From: an uncultured Lachnospiraceae bacterium
GTDB taxonomy: Bacteria; Bacillota; Clostridia; Lachnospirales; Lachnospiraceae
DNA length: 64,000 nt
NCBI GenBank assembly: GCA_910579685.1
Contig: CAJTVN010000007.1
Span: 62,001-126,000, forward strand
Direction of reading: 5' to 3'
Below, one piece after another: positions 50,546 to 59,658 of this stretch (the stretch's first letter is position 1; each line of letters starts with the position of its first letter). The notes under the pieces were generated by a model, which saw only the letters and a list, made by a program, of their open reading frames with translations, was not told where the DNA came from and made no database searches. Both the position numbers and the translations under genes were made by a program.

Positions 50546-51589
50546 ATGTTTGACTATAAAAAAATTATTGAATTTCAAAAACCTTATATTATTGCCGAGA
50601 TAGGGGCAAATCATAATGGTGATATGGAACTTGCAAAGAAATTAGTTGATGAGGCGAAACGCTGCGGAGCAGATTGTGTGAAGTTTCAATCTTGGTCTAA
50701 AGATACGGTATTTTCTGAAAAAGTATATCAGGATAATTATTTTTTGAGAGATGATTATAGAAATAGGAAGGATTATACATTAAAGGAAATAGTGGAGAAA
50801 TACAGCATTGATAAGGGAGACCATTATAATTTAAAAGAATATTGTGATTCTGTAAAGATAGAATTCAATTCGACACCTTTTTCAAAGGCGGAAGTAGACT
50901 TGCTTGTCGATGAGTTAGATGTACCGTTTATCAAGATAGCGTCTATGGATTTGAATAATATTCCGTTTTTAAAATATATTGCTCAAAAGAGAAAACCTGT
51001 GGTTATCAGTACTGGCTTATGTGGATTATCTGATGTAAGTGACGCATTGGATTGTCTGAAAGAAAATGGGTGTAATGAGATAATATTACTTCATTGTGTA
51101 TCTATATATCCGCCTGAAAATGAAAATGTGAACTTGAATAATATTGATATGTATAGAAATACATTTGGATGTAAGGTAGGCTATTCCGATCATACGATCG
51201 GAACCGTTGCGCCTATTATGGCAATGGCGAAAGGGGTATGTGTTATAGAAAAGCATTTTACGCTGGACAAAGACATGGTTGGCTGGGATCATAAAATTTC
51301 TGCAGATCCGGCGGAATTGTCTGTTATATGCGAGGCGGCTAAATATGCATACAAAATGTTGGGAAGCTATCAAAAAATAGTAAATGAGGATGAAGAGCGA
51401 AGAGATGCCTTTAAAAGGAGTATTGTTGCGGCAAAGAATATCAAATGCGGGGAGGTAATCAAGGAAAGCGATCTTGATTATAAGCGTCCGGGAACAGGGA
51501 TAGAGCCCAAATATTATCAACTGCTTATTGGGAGAAAGGCTGTCAGGGATATTCGAAAAGACCAGATCATAAGTAAGGAAGATTTTTGA
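50546..51589 (+). CDS. legI: N-acetylneuraminate/legionaminate synthase family protein
   Basis: Condenses a 6-deoxy-hexosamine derivative with phosphoenolpyruvate to give a nonulosonic acid. N-terminal TIM-barrel: IIAEIGANHNGDMELAKKLVDEA and VKFQSW; HCVSIYPP and GYSDHTIG are active-site strands. C-terminal SAF (antifreeze-like) domain, GEVIKESDLDYKRPGTGI. 347 residues. Legionaminate rather than sialate or pseudaminate is inferred from neighbours legB, ptmE and legF. ATG 50546 with AGAAGGG upstream. Confidence 0.87.
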   Translation: MFDYKKIIEFQKPYIIAEIGANHNGDMELAKKLVDEAKRCGADCVKFQSWSKDTVFSEKVYQDNYFLRDDYRNRKDYTLKEIVEKYSIDKGDHYNLKEYCDSVKIEFNSTPFSKAEVDLLVDELDVPFIKIASMDLNNIPFLKYIAQKRKPVVISTGLCGLSDVSDALDCLKENGCNEIILLHCVSIYPPENENVNLNNIDMYRNTFGCKVGYSDHTIGTVAPIMAMAKGVCVIEKHFTLDKDMVGWDHKISADPAELSVICEAAKYAYKMLGSYQKIVNEDEERRDAFKRSIVAAKNIKCGEVIKESDLDYKRPGTGIEPKYYQLLIGRKAVRDIRKDQIISKEDF

Positions 51590-51595
51590 ACATAA

Positions 51596-52474
51596 ATGAA
51601 AATCATAGTAGGAATTGTTGTTTATGAGGGTGCAGTTCAATTTTTGGAAGAATGCTTAAAGTCGTTAGAAAATCAAACAAGCAGTAATTTTATGGTTATG
51701 CTTGTAAATGATAATATAGCGATCTCTGATCTTGGAGAGATATTAGAAAAGCTGAACAAAAATTTTTGCAATAAGCTTATTATAGTTAATAAATACGGTG
51801 AAAATCTTAGCCCCTATCTGCTCAGGATTGAATTAATAAAGGAAGCCTGTCAGAGACATGCGGATTTGCTGGTTTTTCTTGACTGTGACGATAAGGCATC
51901 TGATAACAGAATCGAATGTATTTGCCAGCAGTATGAGCCGGGATATGCCTTCTTTTACAATGAATTGCTGGATTTTCAGAAGAGAAGTGTGATGCCGCTT
52001 TTGCCGGATTATACCAGGAACTATAGGGACATTGGAGAATATAACTATCTTGGAATGTCAAATGGGACAATTAACTTAAGGATGCTTTCTTGGGATTTTA
52101 TTGAATCTTTAAAAGATGGGAAAACAGCTATTTTTGATTGGTACTTATATAGCAGAATTTTGCTGGAAAGGGGAAGCGGAAAAAAAATCCAGAGATGCTA
52201 TACATATTATAGAATATATGATGGTAATATAGCTGGAAAGGTTCAGGTTAATAAGGAGGAAATAGAGAGAGAACTTGCGATAAAGATCCAACACTATAAA
52301 TTGCTGAGTGATAAAGATGAATATTTTAGTGATTTACTTTTAAAATATTCTCAGATTAAAGTGGAAGATATAAATTTAGGAATAAGAAAAGGATACTGGT
52401 GGAGTTTGATTAGTTATGATAGCAATTGTACCTGCGAGAGGCGGTTCAAAAGGATTGCCGGGCAAGAATATTAA
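51596..52474 (+). CDS. Glycosyltransferase family 2-like protein
   Basis: 292 residues with a GT-A-type N-terminus: IVGIVVYEGAVQFLEECLKSLENQ, then VFLDCDDKASDNR giving a DxD-type metal motif. The C-terminal half is helical, without recognised domain. It begins 6 bp after legI and overruns the legF start by 59 bp, so translation of the two genes is linked. Likely transfers a sugar in the same glycan pathway; donor unknown. Confidence 0.7.
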   Translation: MKIIVGIVVYEGAVQFLEECLKSLENQTSSNFMVMLVNDNIAISDLGEILEKLNKNFCNKLIIVNKYGENLSPYLLRIELIKEACQRHADLLVFLDCDDKASDNRIECICQQYEPGYAFFYNELLDFQKRSVMPLLPDYTRNYRDIGEYNYLGMSNGTINLRMLSWDFIESLKDGKTAIFDWYLYSRILLERGSGKKIQRCYTYYRIYDGNIAGKVQVNKEEIERELAIKIQHYKLLSDKDEYFSDLLLKYSQIKVEDINLGIRKGYWWSLISYDSNCTCERRFKRIAGQEY

Positions 52475-53111
52475 AAATTTATGTGGAAAACCATTAATAG
52501 CATATACTCTGGAGGCGGCTCTGAAATCAAAAGAGATAGAGCGAGTTATTGTATCAACAGATAGCCAGGAAATCGCTTCCATAGCAAAACAATATGGGGC
52601 CGAAGTGCCCTTTTTAAGACCGGCATGTCTTGCAGAGGATGAGACCAGCGCTGTCGATGTATATTTACATGCGGTGGAATATCTAATGAATCTTTCGGGA
52701 CACAGTATTCCCAAATTTGCCGTATTGTTGCCAACGGTACCGTTGAGAGACGAAAATGAAATTGATGCTGCTGTCAGAATGTTTAAAGAAAAAGATGCGA
52801 CAACATTAATTTCGGTAGTAGAAGCAGATGTTCCGGTCAGTTGGTATTATTGTATGGATGAGACAGGTACAGTAAGAAATGCAGGGTTTGATACGATTAA
52901 CATTATGAGGAATAGACAGAAAAATAGTAAATATTACATCCCTAATGGTGCAATATATGTTTTAGATTACCATTTACTAAAGGAGAAAAGAACATATTAT
53001 GCAAGAGATACATTAGGCTATATTATGACTAGAACAAAGTCAGTAGATATTGATACAATAGAAGACTTTGAATATGTTGAATATTTGGTAAAAAAGGGAA
53101 AAAGTACTTGA
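52416..53111 (+). CDS. legF: CMP-nonulosonate (legionaminate) cytidylyltransferase
   Basis: Activates the nonulosonic acid with CTP. Diagnostic N-terminal PARGGSKGLPGKNI, middle RPACLAEDETSAVD and PTVPLRDENEIDAA; 231 residues, the usual NeuA/LegF size without the extra sialate esterase domain. Its ATG lies 59 bp inside the preceding gene, with GGTGGAG at 52398-52404. With legI it defines CMP-legionaminate synthesis; sialic acid is the alternative. Confidence 0.85.
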   Translation: MIAIVPARGGSKGLPGKNIKNLCGKPLIAYTLEAALKSKEIERVIVSTDSQEIASIAKQYGAEVPFLRPACLAEDETSAVDVYLHAVEYLMNLSGHSIPKFAVLLPTVPLRDENEIDAAVRMFKEKDATTLISVVEADVPVSWYYCMDETGTVRNAGFDTINIMRNRQKNSKYYIPNGAIYVLDYHLLKEKRTYYARDTLGYIMTRTKSVDIDTIEDFEYVEYLVKKGKST

Positions 53112-53129
53112 AAGGTAAAGCACGTTGTT

Positions 53130-54152
53130 ATGGGTGAATTTAAAGAAAGATTTGAAAAATATTATGATTATACACCATCTCTTACGCCTCCTTTTCCTAA
53201 AGCAATGCTTCTAGAGACCACAAATCATTGTAATCATAGTTGTATCTTCTGTTCTCATTTGAAAATGAGTCGTCCGAGAGGCTTTATAAAAGAGGAATTG
53301 GCGTTCAGATTGCTAAAGGAAGCATATATATTAGGGGTAAGAGAGGTTGGTTTTTATATGTTTGGGGAACCTTTGCTTGACCCAAATTTAGAGCAATATA
53401 TCAGGTATGCAAAGGAATTAGGTTTTGTGTATACTTTTCTAACGACAAATGGTTCGTTACTAAATGAAGAACGAATGCTCTCTGTTATAGATTCTGGCCT
53501 TGATAGTATAAAGTTTAGTTTGAATGGAGCAACTAGGGAACATTATCTTTTTGCCCATGGGGTTGATGACTTTGAAGAGGTTAAGAAGAATATTATTCGC
53601 ATATCAGATTATAGAGAACAGACTAATAAAAATTTTAGAATTTTTATTAGTAGTGTAATAACAAAATATACACAAGGAGATGGAGATATAATACGTAGCC
53701 TGTTTATGCCATATGTTGATGAAGTTTTTGTAGTAGAATGTCATAATCAGGGCGGAAACATGAATTATGAGATGGAGAATGCTTTAAAAATCAGTAAAAA
53801 TAAAAATGTTCATTCAGAAAAGGGATTCTGTTTCATGCCATTTAATAGAATACATATAACTTACGAGGGATATTTAACTCTTTGCTGTGTAGATTATCAG
53901 AATTATCTAGCGATAGAAAATTTGAATGAAATATCTTTGAATGAAGCGTGGTATTCGCTGAAATTTCAAAAAGTAAGACAAATGCATATGGATGACAGGT
54001 TAGAAGGAACATTATGTTATAACTGCCTGAAGAATGTAGTTTCAGAGATTAAGCCGCTTTCCGAAATGTATTGTCCATATTATTCAGATAAGGAAAAGCA
54101 AATGCAAGTACTTCAAATGCGCTTGTCAAAATTGAATGAGAGTCGTTTTTAG
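53130..54152 (+). CDS. Radical SAM/SPASM protein A
   Basis: 340 residues. The [4Fe-4S]-SAM motif CNHSCIFC has cysteines at 34, 38 and 41. The C-terminal part carries additional cysteines (LCCVDY, LCYNCLK), a SPASM-type second cluster site. Radical SAM/SPASM enzymes carry out oxidative or methyl/epimerising chemistry on peptides or sugars; which occurs here is unknown. It is placed between legF and a beta-rich unknown protein, in the glycan operon. Confidence 0.78.
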   Translation: MGEFKERFEKYYDYTPSLTPPFPKAMLLETTNHCNHSCIFCSHLKMSRPRGFIKEELAFRLLKEAYILGVREVGFYMFGEPLLDPNLEQYIRYAKELGFVYTFLTTNGSLLNEERMLSVIDSGLDSIKFSLNGATREHYLFAHGVDDFEEVKKNIIRISDYREQTNKNFRIFISSVITKYTQGDGDIIRSLFMPYVDEVFVVECHNQGGNMNYEMENALKISKNKNVHSEKGFCFMPFNRIHITYEGYLTLCCVDYQNYLAIENLNEISLNEAWYSLKFQKVRQMHMDDRLEGTLCYNCLKNVVSEIKPLSEMYCPYYSDKEKQMQVLQMRLSKLNESRF

Positions 54153-54181
54153 AAGCTAAGGAAGGAGGGATTGTAAATACT

Positions 54182-55366
54182 ATGTTGGATAAAAAAATAC
54201 TTAGGCGTCCATTTTTTTATGATTGGGAAGTCGATAATGACATAGTTTATTTCTCAATGTGTTATTACAATGCGTTGTGTAAGGCGAATTTAAATAATGA
54301 CCAAGTAGAGATCATAGGAACTTTTCCTGGTGTACCGTATGAAAAGGGTAATGAATATTTTGGCATATATAGGTATGAAAATTACCTGTTGCTAGGGCCC
54401 ATTAAAAGTACGGATGATTTTTTTGTATATGATACCTTACATTCCCAATTTTTTAAAATTCCTAATGAAGGGGAAAATAGATTCTACAGTATTAGAGTAT
54501 TTGCAAAAGATCATTGCTTATATATAGTGACTATGAAGACGGCTCAAGTTAATAGAATTGATTTGAAGGATTTTTCTGCAAAGTGTGTGATGCATAATGA
54601 ATTTGAAGTGGATAATGCGCAAGTAATTAATGTTGAAAGAGTAGATGATTTATTATATATTCCGGTGAATCAAAAGAAAAAGTTAATCATATTTAGTATT
54701 GAAAAAGGAGAGTATAGTTATTGTAGGTTTCCGTCTAATGTTTCAGCTATTTCCACTATTGATTATTATGATGGTAGATTTTGGATAACAGGAGAAGAAA
54801 AAAAAATCTTTGCTTGGGACGTTGACGAAAAAGAAGCTCAAGAGATAGTGGATTTTCCGGACGATATTAGATTATTTTTCTCAAGAAATAACTGGTTTGA
54901 AAATAGCTTTATTTATAATGACTGTTTGTGGCTGTTTCCTGCTTATGCAGATTTGATTCTTAAATATAATATATTGACGAAAAGATTAGAGAAGTTTGAA
55001 ATTTCAGGTGAAGAGGAGGATCCGGAAAAAATTGACGAGGAACTGAGAAGTGGAAGACAATTTGCATCAAAGTATAATGTAGTGAAACGATATGGAAATA
55101 GAGCTTTCTTTTTCTCATCAAAAACAAGGATATTTTATGAAATAAACTTACAAACGAATAAACTTTATAAGCATGATTTTAAAATGATATATTTATATAA
55201 TAATCAAATATATCCCCTGGTGGGAAATGAAATAATGTCAGAAATTAGATATGAATTAGAGGGATTGATCAGAATTTTGACTAAAAAAGTAACAAATATA
55301 AGTGTGAAAAAAGAACAAATAATTGGAAATATAATTTATGACAGAATTAGTAAGGACAATAAATAA
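54182..55366 (+). CDS. Unknown beta-propeller-like protein
   Basis: 394 residues with no recognised family. It consists of repeated short beta strands: IYRYENYLLLGP, FWITGEEKKIFAWDVDEKEA, SFIYNDCLWLFPAYADLILKY and AFFFSSKTRIFYEINLQT, spaced about 45-55 residues, reminiscent of a beta-propeller. No signal peptide or membrane segment. It could be a carbohydrate-binding or scaffold protein acting with the radical SAM enzyme just upstream; this is inference. Codon use is strongly AT-biased. Confidence 0.6.
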   Translation: MLDKKILRRPFFYDWEVDNDIVYFSMCYYNALCKANLNNDQVEIIGTFPGVPYEKGNEYFGIYRYENYLLLGPIKSTDDFFVYDTLHSQFFKIPNEGENRFYSIRVFAKDHCLYIVTMKTAQVNRIDLKDFSAKCVMHNEFEVDNAQVINVERVDDLLYIPVNQKKKLIIFSIEKGEYSYCRFPSNVSAISTIDYYDGRFWITGEEKKIFAWDVDEKEAQEIVDFPDDIRLFFSRNNWFENSFIYNDCLWLFPAYADLILKYNILTKRLEKFEISGEEEDPEKIDEELRSGRQFASKYNVVKRYGNRAFFFSSKTRIFYEINLQTNKLYKHDFKMIYLYNNQIYPLVGNEIMSEIRYELEGLIRILTKKVTNISVKKEQIIGNIIYDRISKDNK

Positions 55367-55411
55367 ATATAAGTAGTTTTTGGAAATATAATTTAAAGGA
55401 TAGATGTAAAG

Positions 55412-56854
55412 ATGGATGTAGAACAAATTATTGATTCTTTTTTACAATTTGAATATGAATATAAAATGTTTAGTATAGAAATAGCAGGGATAAGAATTTG
55501 GCATTTTATACGTTTTCAAATATTTTATGATCTGGTTAAAATGTTTGAGATAGATACCCCTTTTGAACCGAAGGGGGTAAAAAGAAATAAATTTAAAAGA
55601 ACTTTCAGAGACTTTTTCAGAGAAAAAATTGTTTTTAATCAATTTCTAGCTAAAAAGAAGGACATATTAATATTGCCCAATGGGCGAAAATTTAAAGATG
55701 GTGATGGGTATTATAGATGCATATATACGGATCTGCTTGATAAATCTATATTACAACCACATTATTTGTTGGATGGAAGAAGTGCTGAAGGTATATATGC
55801 GAAGCAAAGAAGTAAAAATGTAATATATATGGATTATGATATGTTTAAAAGAATTACTAGAAAGGAATATATTTATAAATCTATAAAAAAATATGAAATA
55901 GAAAAGAACATTTTTCTACCAATTGAAAAGTATTATAATATGAGATTTAATACAGAATTAAAACGAAAATGGTTGAAAAGAATAAATGAAATAACGTGTG
56001 AAAAGAGATTTTTTGATGATTATTATAACTATATGTTACATAGAATAAAACCAAAAGTGATTATATTGACATGCTATTACAATATACAAATGATGTATTT
56101 GTGCGAAGTAGCAAAGAAAAAAAGAATACCAGTTATAGAATTACAGCATGGAGCGATAGGACGTTTGCATATAGCCTATAACTTTCATGAAAAGATGAAA
56201 TTGCCTGGATTTCCTGATTACATTTTTACGTATGGAGAATTAGATAAAGTAAAACCAAGATTTCCAATAGAGGATAAGCGGATAATTCCTGTTGGATTTC
56301 CTGAGCTAGAAAGCAATTGTAATAAGTACAAAAAATACAGAAGTTTTTATAAAGCAAGAAAAACAATTCTTTTTGTTTCGCAAGGTCTTCCTGAAATTGC
56401 TAAATATGCAGAAGCTATGGCAGATATATTAGATTCTAAAAAATATAGAATTATTTTTAAATTACATCCAAAGGAATTTGGTGAAGGCAAAAACATATAT
56501 GGGAAACGGTTGATTCATTCAAATATCGAGGTATATGAAGGGTATGATAAAACAATATACGAATTTCTTGCAAAAGCAGACTGGGTTGTTGGATGCTATT
56601 CTACAGTTTTATATGAGGCAACTGCGTTTGGAATAAAAATAGCTGTAATAAAAGCATCAAGGTATAAAAGTATGGAAGATATCTATAAAAACGGATATGG
56701 TATATTAGTTGATTCAGAGCAGAAGCTTGCGCAGGAAATTATGGAAGATACTTTTATGGTGAATCCCGATATAAGTATTTTTAAAAAAAATGCTATAGAG
56801 AATATTTTAAATGGTATAAGTAAAGTTATGAAAGAAAGTCATAGTAGGGAATAG
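55412..56854 (+). CDS. GT-B-fold polysaccharide transferase-like protein
   Basis: 480 residues, very AT-rich. C-terminal half has LQHGAIG, FKLHPKE and VGCYSTVLYEATAFG, the HG/HP/ST loops seen in GT-B capsule transferases (Kdo or CDP-glycerol/sialyl-type). The N-terminal ~200 residues are basic with helical stretches and no recognised domain. Perhaps it uses the CMP-nonulosonate produced by this island; donor is inferred, not shown. Confidence 0.65.
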   Translation: MDVEQIIDSFLQFEYEYKMFSIEIAGIRIWHFIRFQIFYDLVKMFEIDTPFEPKGVKRNKFKRTFRDFFREKIVFNQFLAKKKDILILPNGRKFKDGDGYYRCIYTDLLDKSILQPHYLLDGRSAEGIYAKQRSKNVIYMDYDMFKRITRKEYIYKSIKKYEIEKNIFLPIEKYYNMRFNTELKRKWLKRINEITCEKRFFDDYYNYMLHRIKPKVIILTCYYNIQMMYLCEVAKKKRIPVIELQHGAIGRLHIAYNFHEKMKLPGFPDYIFTYGELDKVKPRFPIEDKRIIPVGFPELESNCNKYKKYRSFYKARKTILFVSQGLPEIAKYAEAMADILDSKKYRIIFKLHPKEFGEGKNIYGKRLIHSNIEVYEGYDKTIYEFLAKADWVVGCYSTVLYEATAFGIKIAVIKASRYKSMEDIYKNGYGILVDSEQKLAQEIMEDTFMVNPDISIFKKNAIENILNGISKVMKESHSRE

Positions 56855-56893
56855 ATTACGAAAAATTGTTTGCTATAGAGAAGTGGTGATTCA

Positions 56894-57832
56894 ATGGAAA
56901 AAGAATTAACGGAAGTGAGTTTGAAGCAAATTATCCTATATTTAGAGAAAGTAAGCGCAAAATTTGAGTTTTATGGAAACGTGGAGGATAAAATAGTAGG
57001 GTTTTCCTCTTTTAGCAATTATCAAAATAATACGATCACGTGGATAAAAGATTTTTATAGATACCAAAAATATAAAAATGAAGAAAAACAAATAATTCCT
57101 GCGCTCATTGTTATTGATAGAGAAGTGGATAATGTCAGTGATTATGCTAACAAGTTAGTATGTGATAATCCTAAATATGTTTTTGCTTTAATATTGCGGG
57201 AATTTTTTGAACAAAAAGTAAATACTGGTATCGGAGAAGGCAGTGTCGTTAGTAAGAATGCATTTCTGCAAGAAGATGTTTCAATAGGATGCAATTGTGT
57301 TATTGAAGACGATGTTATTATAGGCAGTGGAACCAGAATATATCATAACGTTATTATTCGAAGAGGAACGATTATAGGAAAAAACTGTATTATAAAATCG
57401 GGAACCGTCATAGGTGAAGAAGGTTATGGATACAGCAGGAACGAAGATGAGATAATACATGTTCCGCACTTAGGCTATGTAGTACTAGAGGATGAGGTGG
57501 AAATAGGATCTAATTGCAGCATTGACCGTGGCACGATGGAAAATACCGTAGTGGGAAAAGGAAGTAAAATTGATAATTTATGTCATATTGCCCATAATGT
57601 ACAGATTGGAAGAAGGGTAATGATAGTAGCTGGTTCTATCATTTGCGGAAGTGTACATATTAAAGATAGAGCTTATATTGCACCAGGTGGGATTATAAAA
57701 AATCAAGTCGAAATTGGAGAGAAATGCATAATCGGTATGGGAAGCGTGGTATTAAGCAATACACAAAAGGAAAAGGTGTTGGTGGGAGTTCCGGCAAAGA
57801 ATCTGCGCAATGTAAAAAATGAAGATTTATAA
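56894..57832 (+). CDS. Left-handed beta-helix sugar N-acyltransferase (LpxD-like)
   Basis: 312 residues. N-terminal ~100 residues resemble the LpxD cap domain. Then hexapeptide repeats (VVSKNAFLQEDVSIG ... IEDDVIIGSGTRI) with conserved His in NLCHIAHNVQIG, as in LpxD. A Gram-positive cell has no lipid A, so the enzyme more likely acylates an amino sugar attached to a nucleotide. It lies 40 bp after the GT-B gene and 9 bp before the deacetylase-like gene. Confidence 0.82.
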   Translation: MEKELTEVSLKQIILYLEKVSAKFEFYGNVEDKIVGFSSFSNYQNNTITWIKDFYRYQKYKNEEKQIIPALIVIDREVDNVSDYANKLVCDNPKYVFALILREFFEQKVNTGIGEGSVVSKNAFLQEDVSIGCNCVIEDDVIIGSGTRIYHNVIIRRGTIIGKNCIIKSGTVIGEEGYGYSRNEDEIIHVPHLGYVVLEDEVEIGSNCSIDRGTMENTVVGKGSKIDNLCHIAHNVQIGRRVMIVAGSIICGSVHIKDRAYIAPGGIIKNQVEIGEKCIIGMGSVVLSNTQKEKVLVGVPAKNLRNVKNEDL

Positions 57833-57841
57833 AGGTGTAAA

Positions 57842-58588
57842 ATGAAATTTACATATGAAGCATATACTGAGATGCTGGTAAGGTTGATTGATAAAGGTTA
57901 TTGTTTTGCAAACTATAAAAATTGGAATGCCATGGAGAGAACTGTTATTTTACGGCACGACATAGATCAAAACTTGGAAAAGGCGGTTATGTTATCAGAG
58001 GTAGAGAAAGGCCTCTGTAAAAGTGCAACATATTTCGTATTATTGTCAACCAATTTTTATAATATACATTCCAAGGAATCAAGAAAATGCATTGACGATA
58101 TAATAAAAAATGGTGGAAATATCGGTCTTCATTTTGATGAAATGCAGTATAGCATAAAGACGGAAAAAGAATTAAAAGAATGCGTTTTTGCGGAAGCTGA
58201 TGCGCTGTCGAGAACTATCGGAGTGAAAGTGGATACCGTATCTATGCATAGGCCATCTCAAAGGTTTCTGTCGGCAAATTTGGAATTTGATGGCGTTATT
58301 AATTCCTATAATGAAATTTATTTTAAAGAGATGAAGTATTTGTCTGATTCGCGAAGATGTTGGCGGGAAAATATTGACGAAATCATAGAACAGGAATCGT
58401 ATAAACGACTTCATATCCTTACACATCCATTTTGGTACAGGGAAAGTGTAGAGAGTGACCTGAAACAAACTTTGAAAGAGGCTATGCTAAATGCTTCTTT
58501 GGAGTATTATGATAACCTGAATGATAACTTTCGGAATTTGCAGAGAGAAATTAAACGTTCTGAGATAGAAAGGATGATATATCAATGA
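57842..58588 (+). CDS. Polysaccharide-deacetylase-like protein
   Basis: 248 residues with a NodB-type layout: RHDID at residues 40-44 supplies the two Asp, NIGLHFDEM one His, VSMHRPSQRF and LHILTHPFWY the later His-containing motifs. Such enzymes remove acetyl groups from GlcNAc-type residues in a metal-dependent manner. No signal peptide, so it would act on cytosolic nucleotide- or lipid-linked sugar. Its stop overlaps the next ATG (ATGA). Confidence 0.78.
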   Translation: MKFTYEAYTEMLVRLIDKGYCFANYKNWNAMERTVILRHDIDQNLEKAVMLSEVEKGLCKSATYFVLLSTNFYNIHSKESRKCIDDIIKNGGNIGLHFDEMQYSIKTEKELKECVFAEADALSRTIGVKVDTVSMHRPSQRFLSANLEFDGVINSYNEIYFKEMKYLSDSRRCWRENIDEIIEQESYKRLHILTHPFWYRESVESDLKQTLKEAMLNASLEYYDNLNDNFRNLQREIKRSEIERMIYQ

Positions 58589-59658
58589 AATATGCATTGA
58601 TTGGATGTGGACGTATATCCCCCAACCATATTGTTGCAGCAAAAAATAGTGGGCTTGAGATAATTGCAATATGCGATATTAATCAGTCTTGTATGGCAGA
58701 CAAAATGCTTAAGTTTAAATTGGGTTCAGACGTGAAACAATATACAGATTATAAGGAAATGGTGGAGAAAGAAGCACCCGAACTTGTTGCTATATGTACT
58801 GAGAGTGGAAAACATGCAGAAATAGCTTTGTTTTGTATTGAGTATGGCTGTAATTGTATTATAGAGAAACCGATTGCTTTGTCTATTCAGGATGCCGATG
58901 CGATTATTGCTGCTTCTATAAGATATCATGTGAAAGTATGTGCGTGCCATCAGAATCGATTTAACAAATCAGTCCAGATTATACGCGAAGCGATTGATAT
59001 GAATCGTTTTGGAAGACTGTTTTACGGGACAGCGCATATCAGATGGTGCAGAGATCGCGAATATTATGACAGGGCAGTATGGCGAGGCACATGGGAGCAG
59101 GATGGTGGTGCGCTGATGAATCAATGTATCCATAATATTGACCTCTTACGCTGGATGATGGGAAACGAGATTGATGAAGTGGTGGGAATGACGGACAGAC
59201 TGAATCATAGTTACATAGAAGCAGAGGATATGGGGATTGCGTTAATTAAATTCAGAAACGGTAGTTATGGAATTGTCGAAGGAACAACGGATATTTACCC
59301 GAAGAACCTGGAAGAAACATTATATATTTTTGGAGAGAAGGGAACAGTTAAAGCAGGCGGACAATCTGTTAATATAATAGAAGAATGGAGATTTTCAGAT
59401 TTGCTTGATAATCCGGAGGAAGTAAAAGCAAAATTCCATGAAAACCCGCCGAATGTATATGGATATGGACATACGCCTTTATATGCGGATGTCATAAATG
59501 CGATTAAGCAGGACAGGCAGCCATATGTAACGGCGATGGATGGGAAAAGGGCACTGGAACTTGTACTGGCTATATATAAATCTGCTACAGGAGGAGGTTG
59601 CGTTAAATTGCCTCTTAAAGAATGTGCAACGACTGATTTTATAGGAAGATTTGCGTAA
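58585..59658 (+). CDS. Gfo/Idh/MocA-family nucleotide-sugar dehydrogenase
   Basis: 357 residues. Rossmann N-terminus MKYALIGCGRISPNHIVAA and the dehydrogenase motif EKPIAL with Lys95. The C-terminal half is the Gfo/Idh alpha/beta domain. In WlbA/WbpB-type pathways such enzymes oxidise C3 of UDP-GlcNAc(A) before an aminotransferase acts; the DegT protein two genes on fits this role. Overlaps the deacetylase-like gene by ATGA and the formyltransferase by one base. Confidence 0.85.
   Translation: MKYALIGCGRISPNHIVAAKNSGLEIIAICDINQSCMADKMLKFKLGSDVKQYTDYKEMVEKEAPELVAICTESGKHAEIALFCIEYGCNCIIEKPIALSIQDADAIIAASIRYHVKVCACHQNRFNKSVQIIREAIDMNRFGRLFYGTAHIRWCRDREYYDRAVWRGTWEQDGGALMNQCIHNIDLLRWMMGNEIDEVVGMTDRLNHSYIEAEDMGIALIKFRNGSYGIVEGTTDIYPKNLEETLYIFGEKGTVKAGGQSVNIIEEWRFSDLLDNPEEVKAKFHENPPNVYGYGHTPLYADVINAIKQDRQPYVTAMDGKRALELVLAIYKSATGGGCVKLPLKECATTDFIGRFA

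Noticed and set aside
56894..57832. Lipid A biosynthesis gene lpxD
   Set aside because: No other lipid A gene is in the window and the organism looks Gram-positive; context points to sugar-nucleotide acylation.
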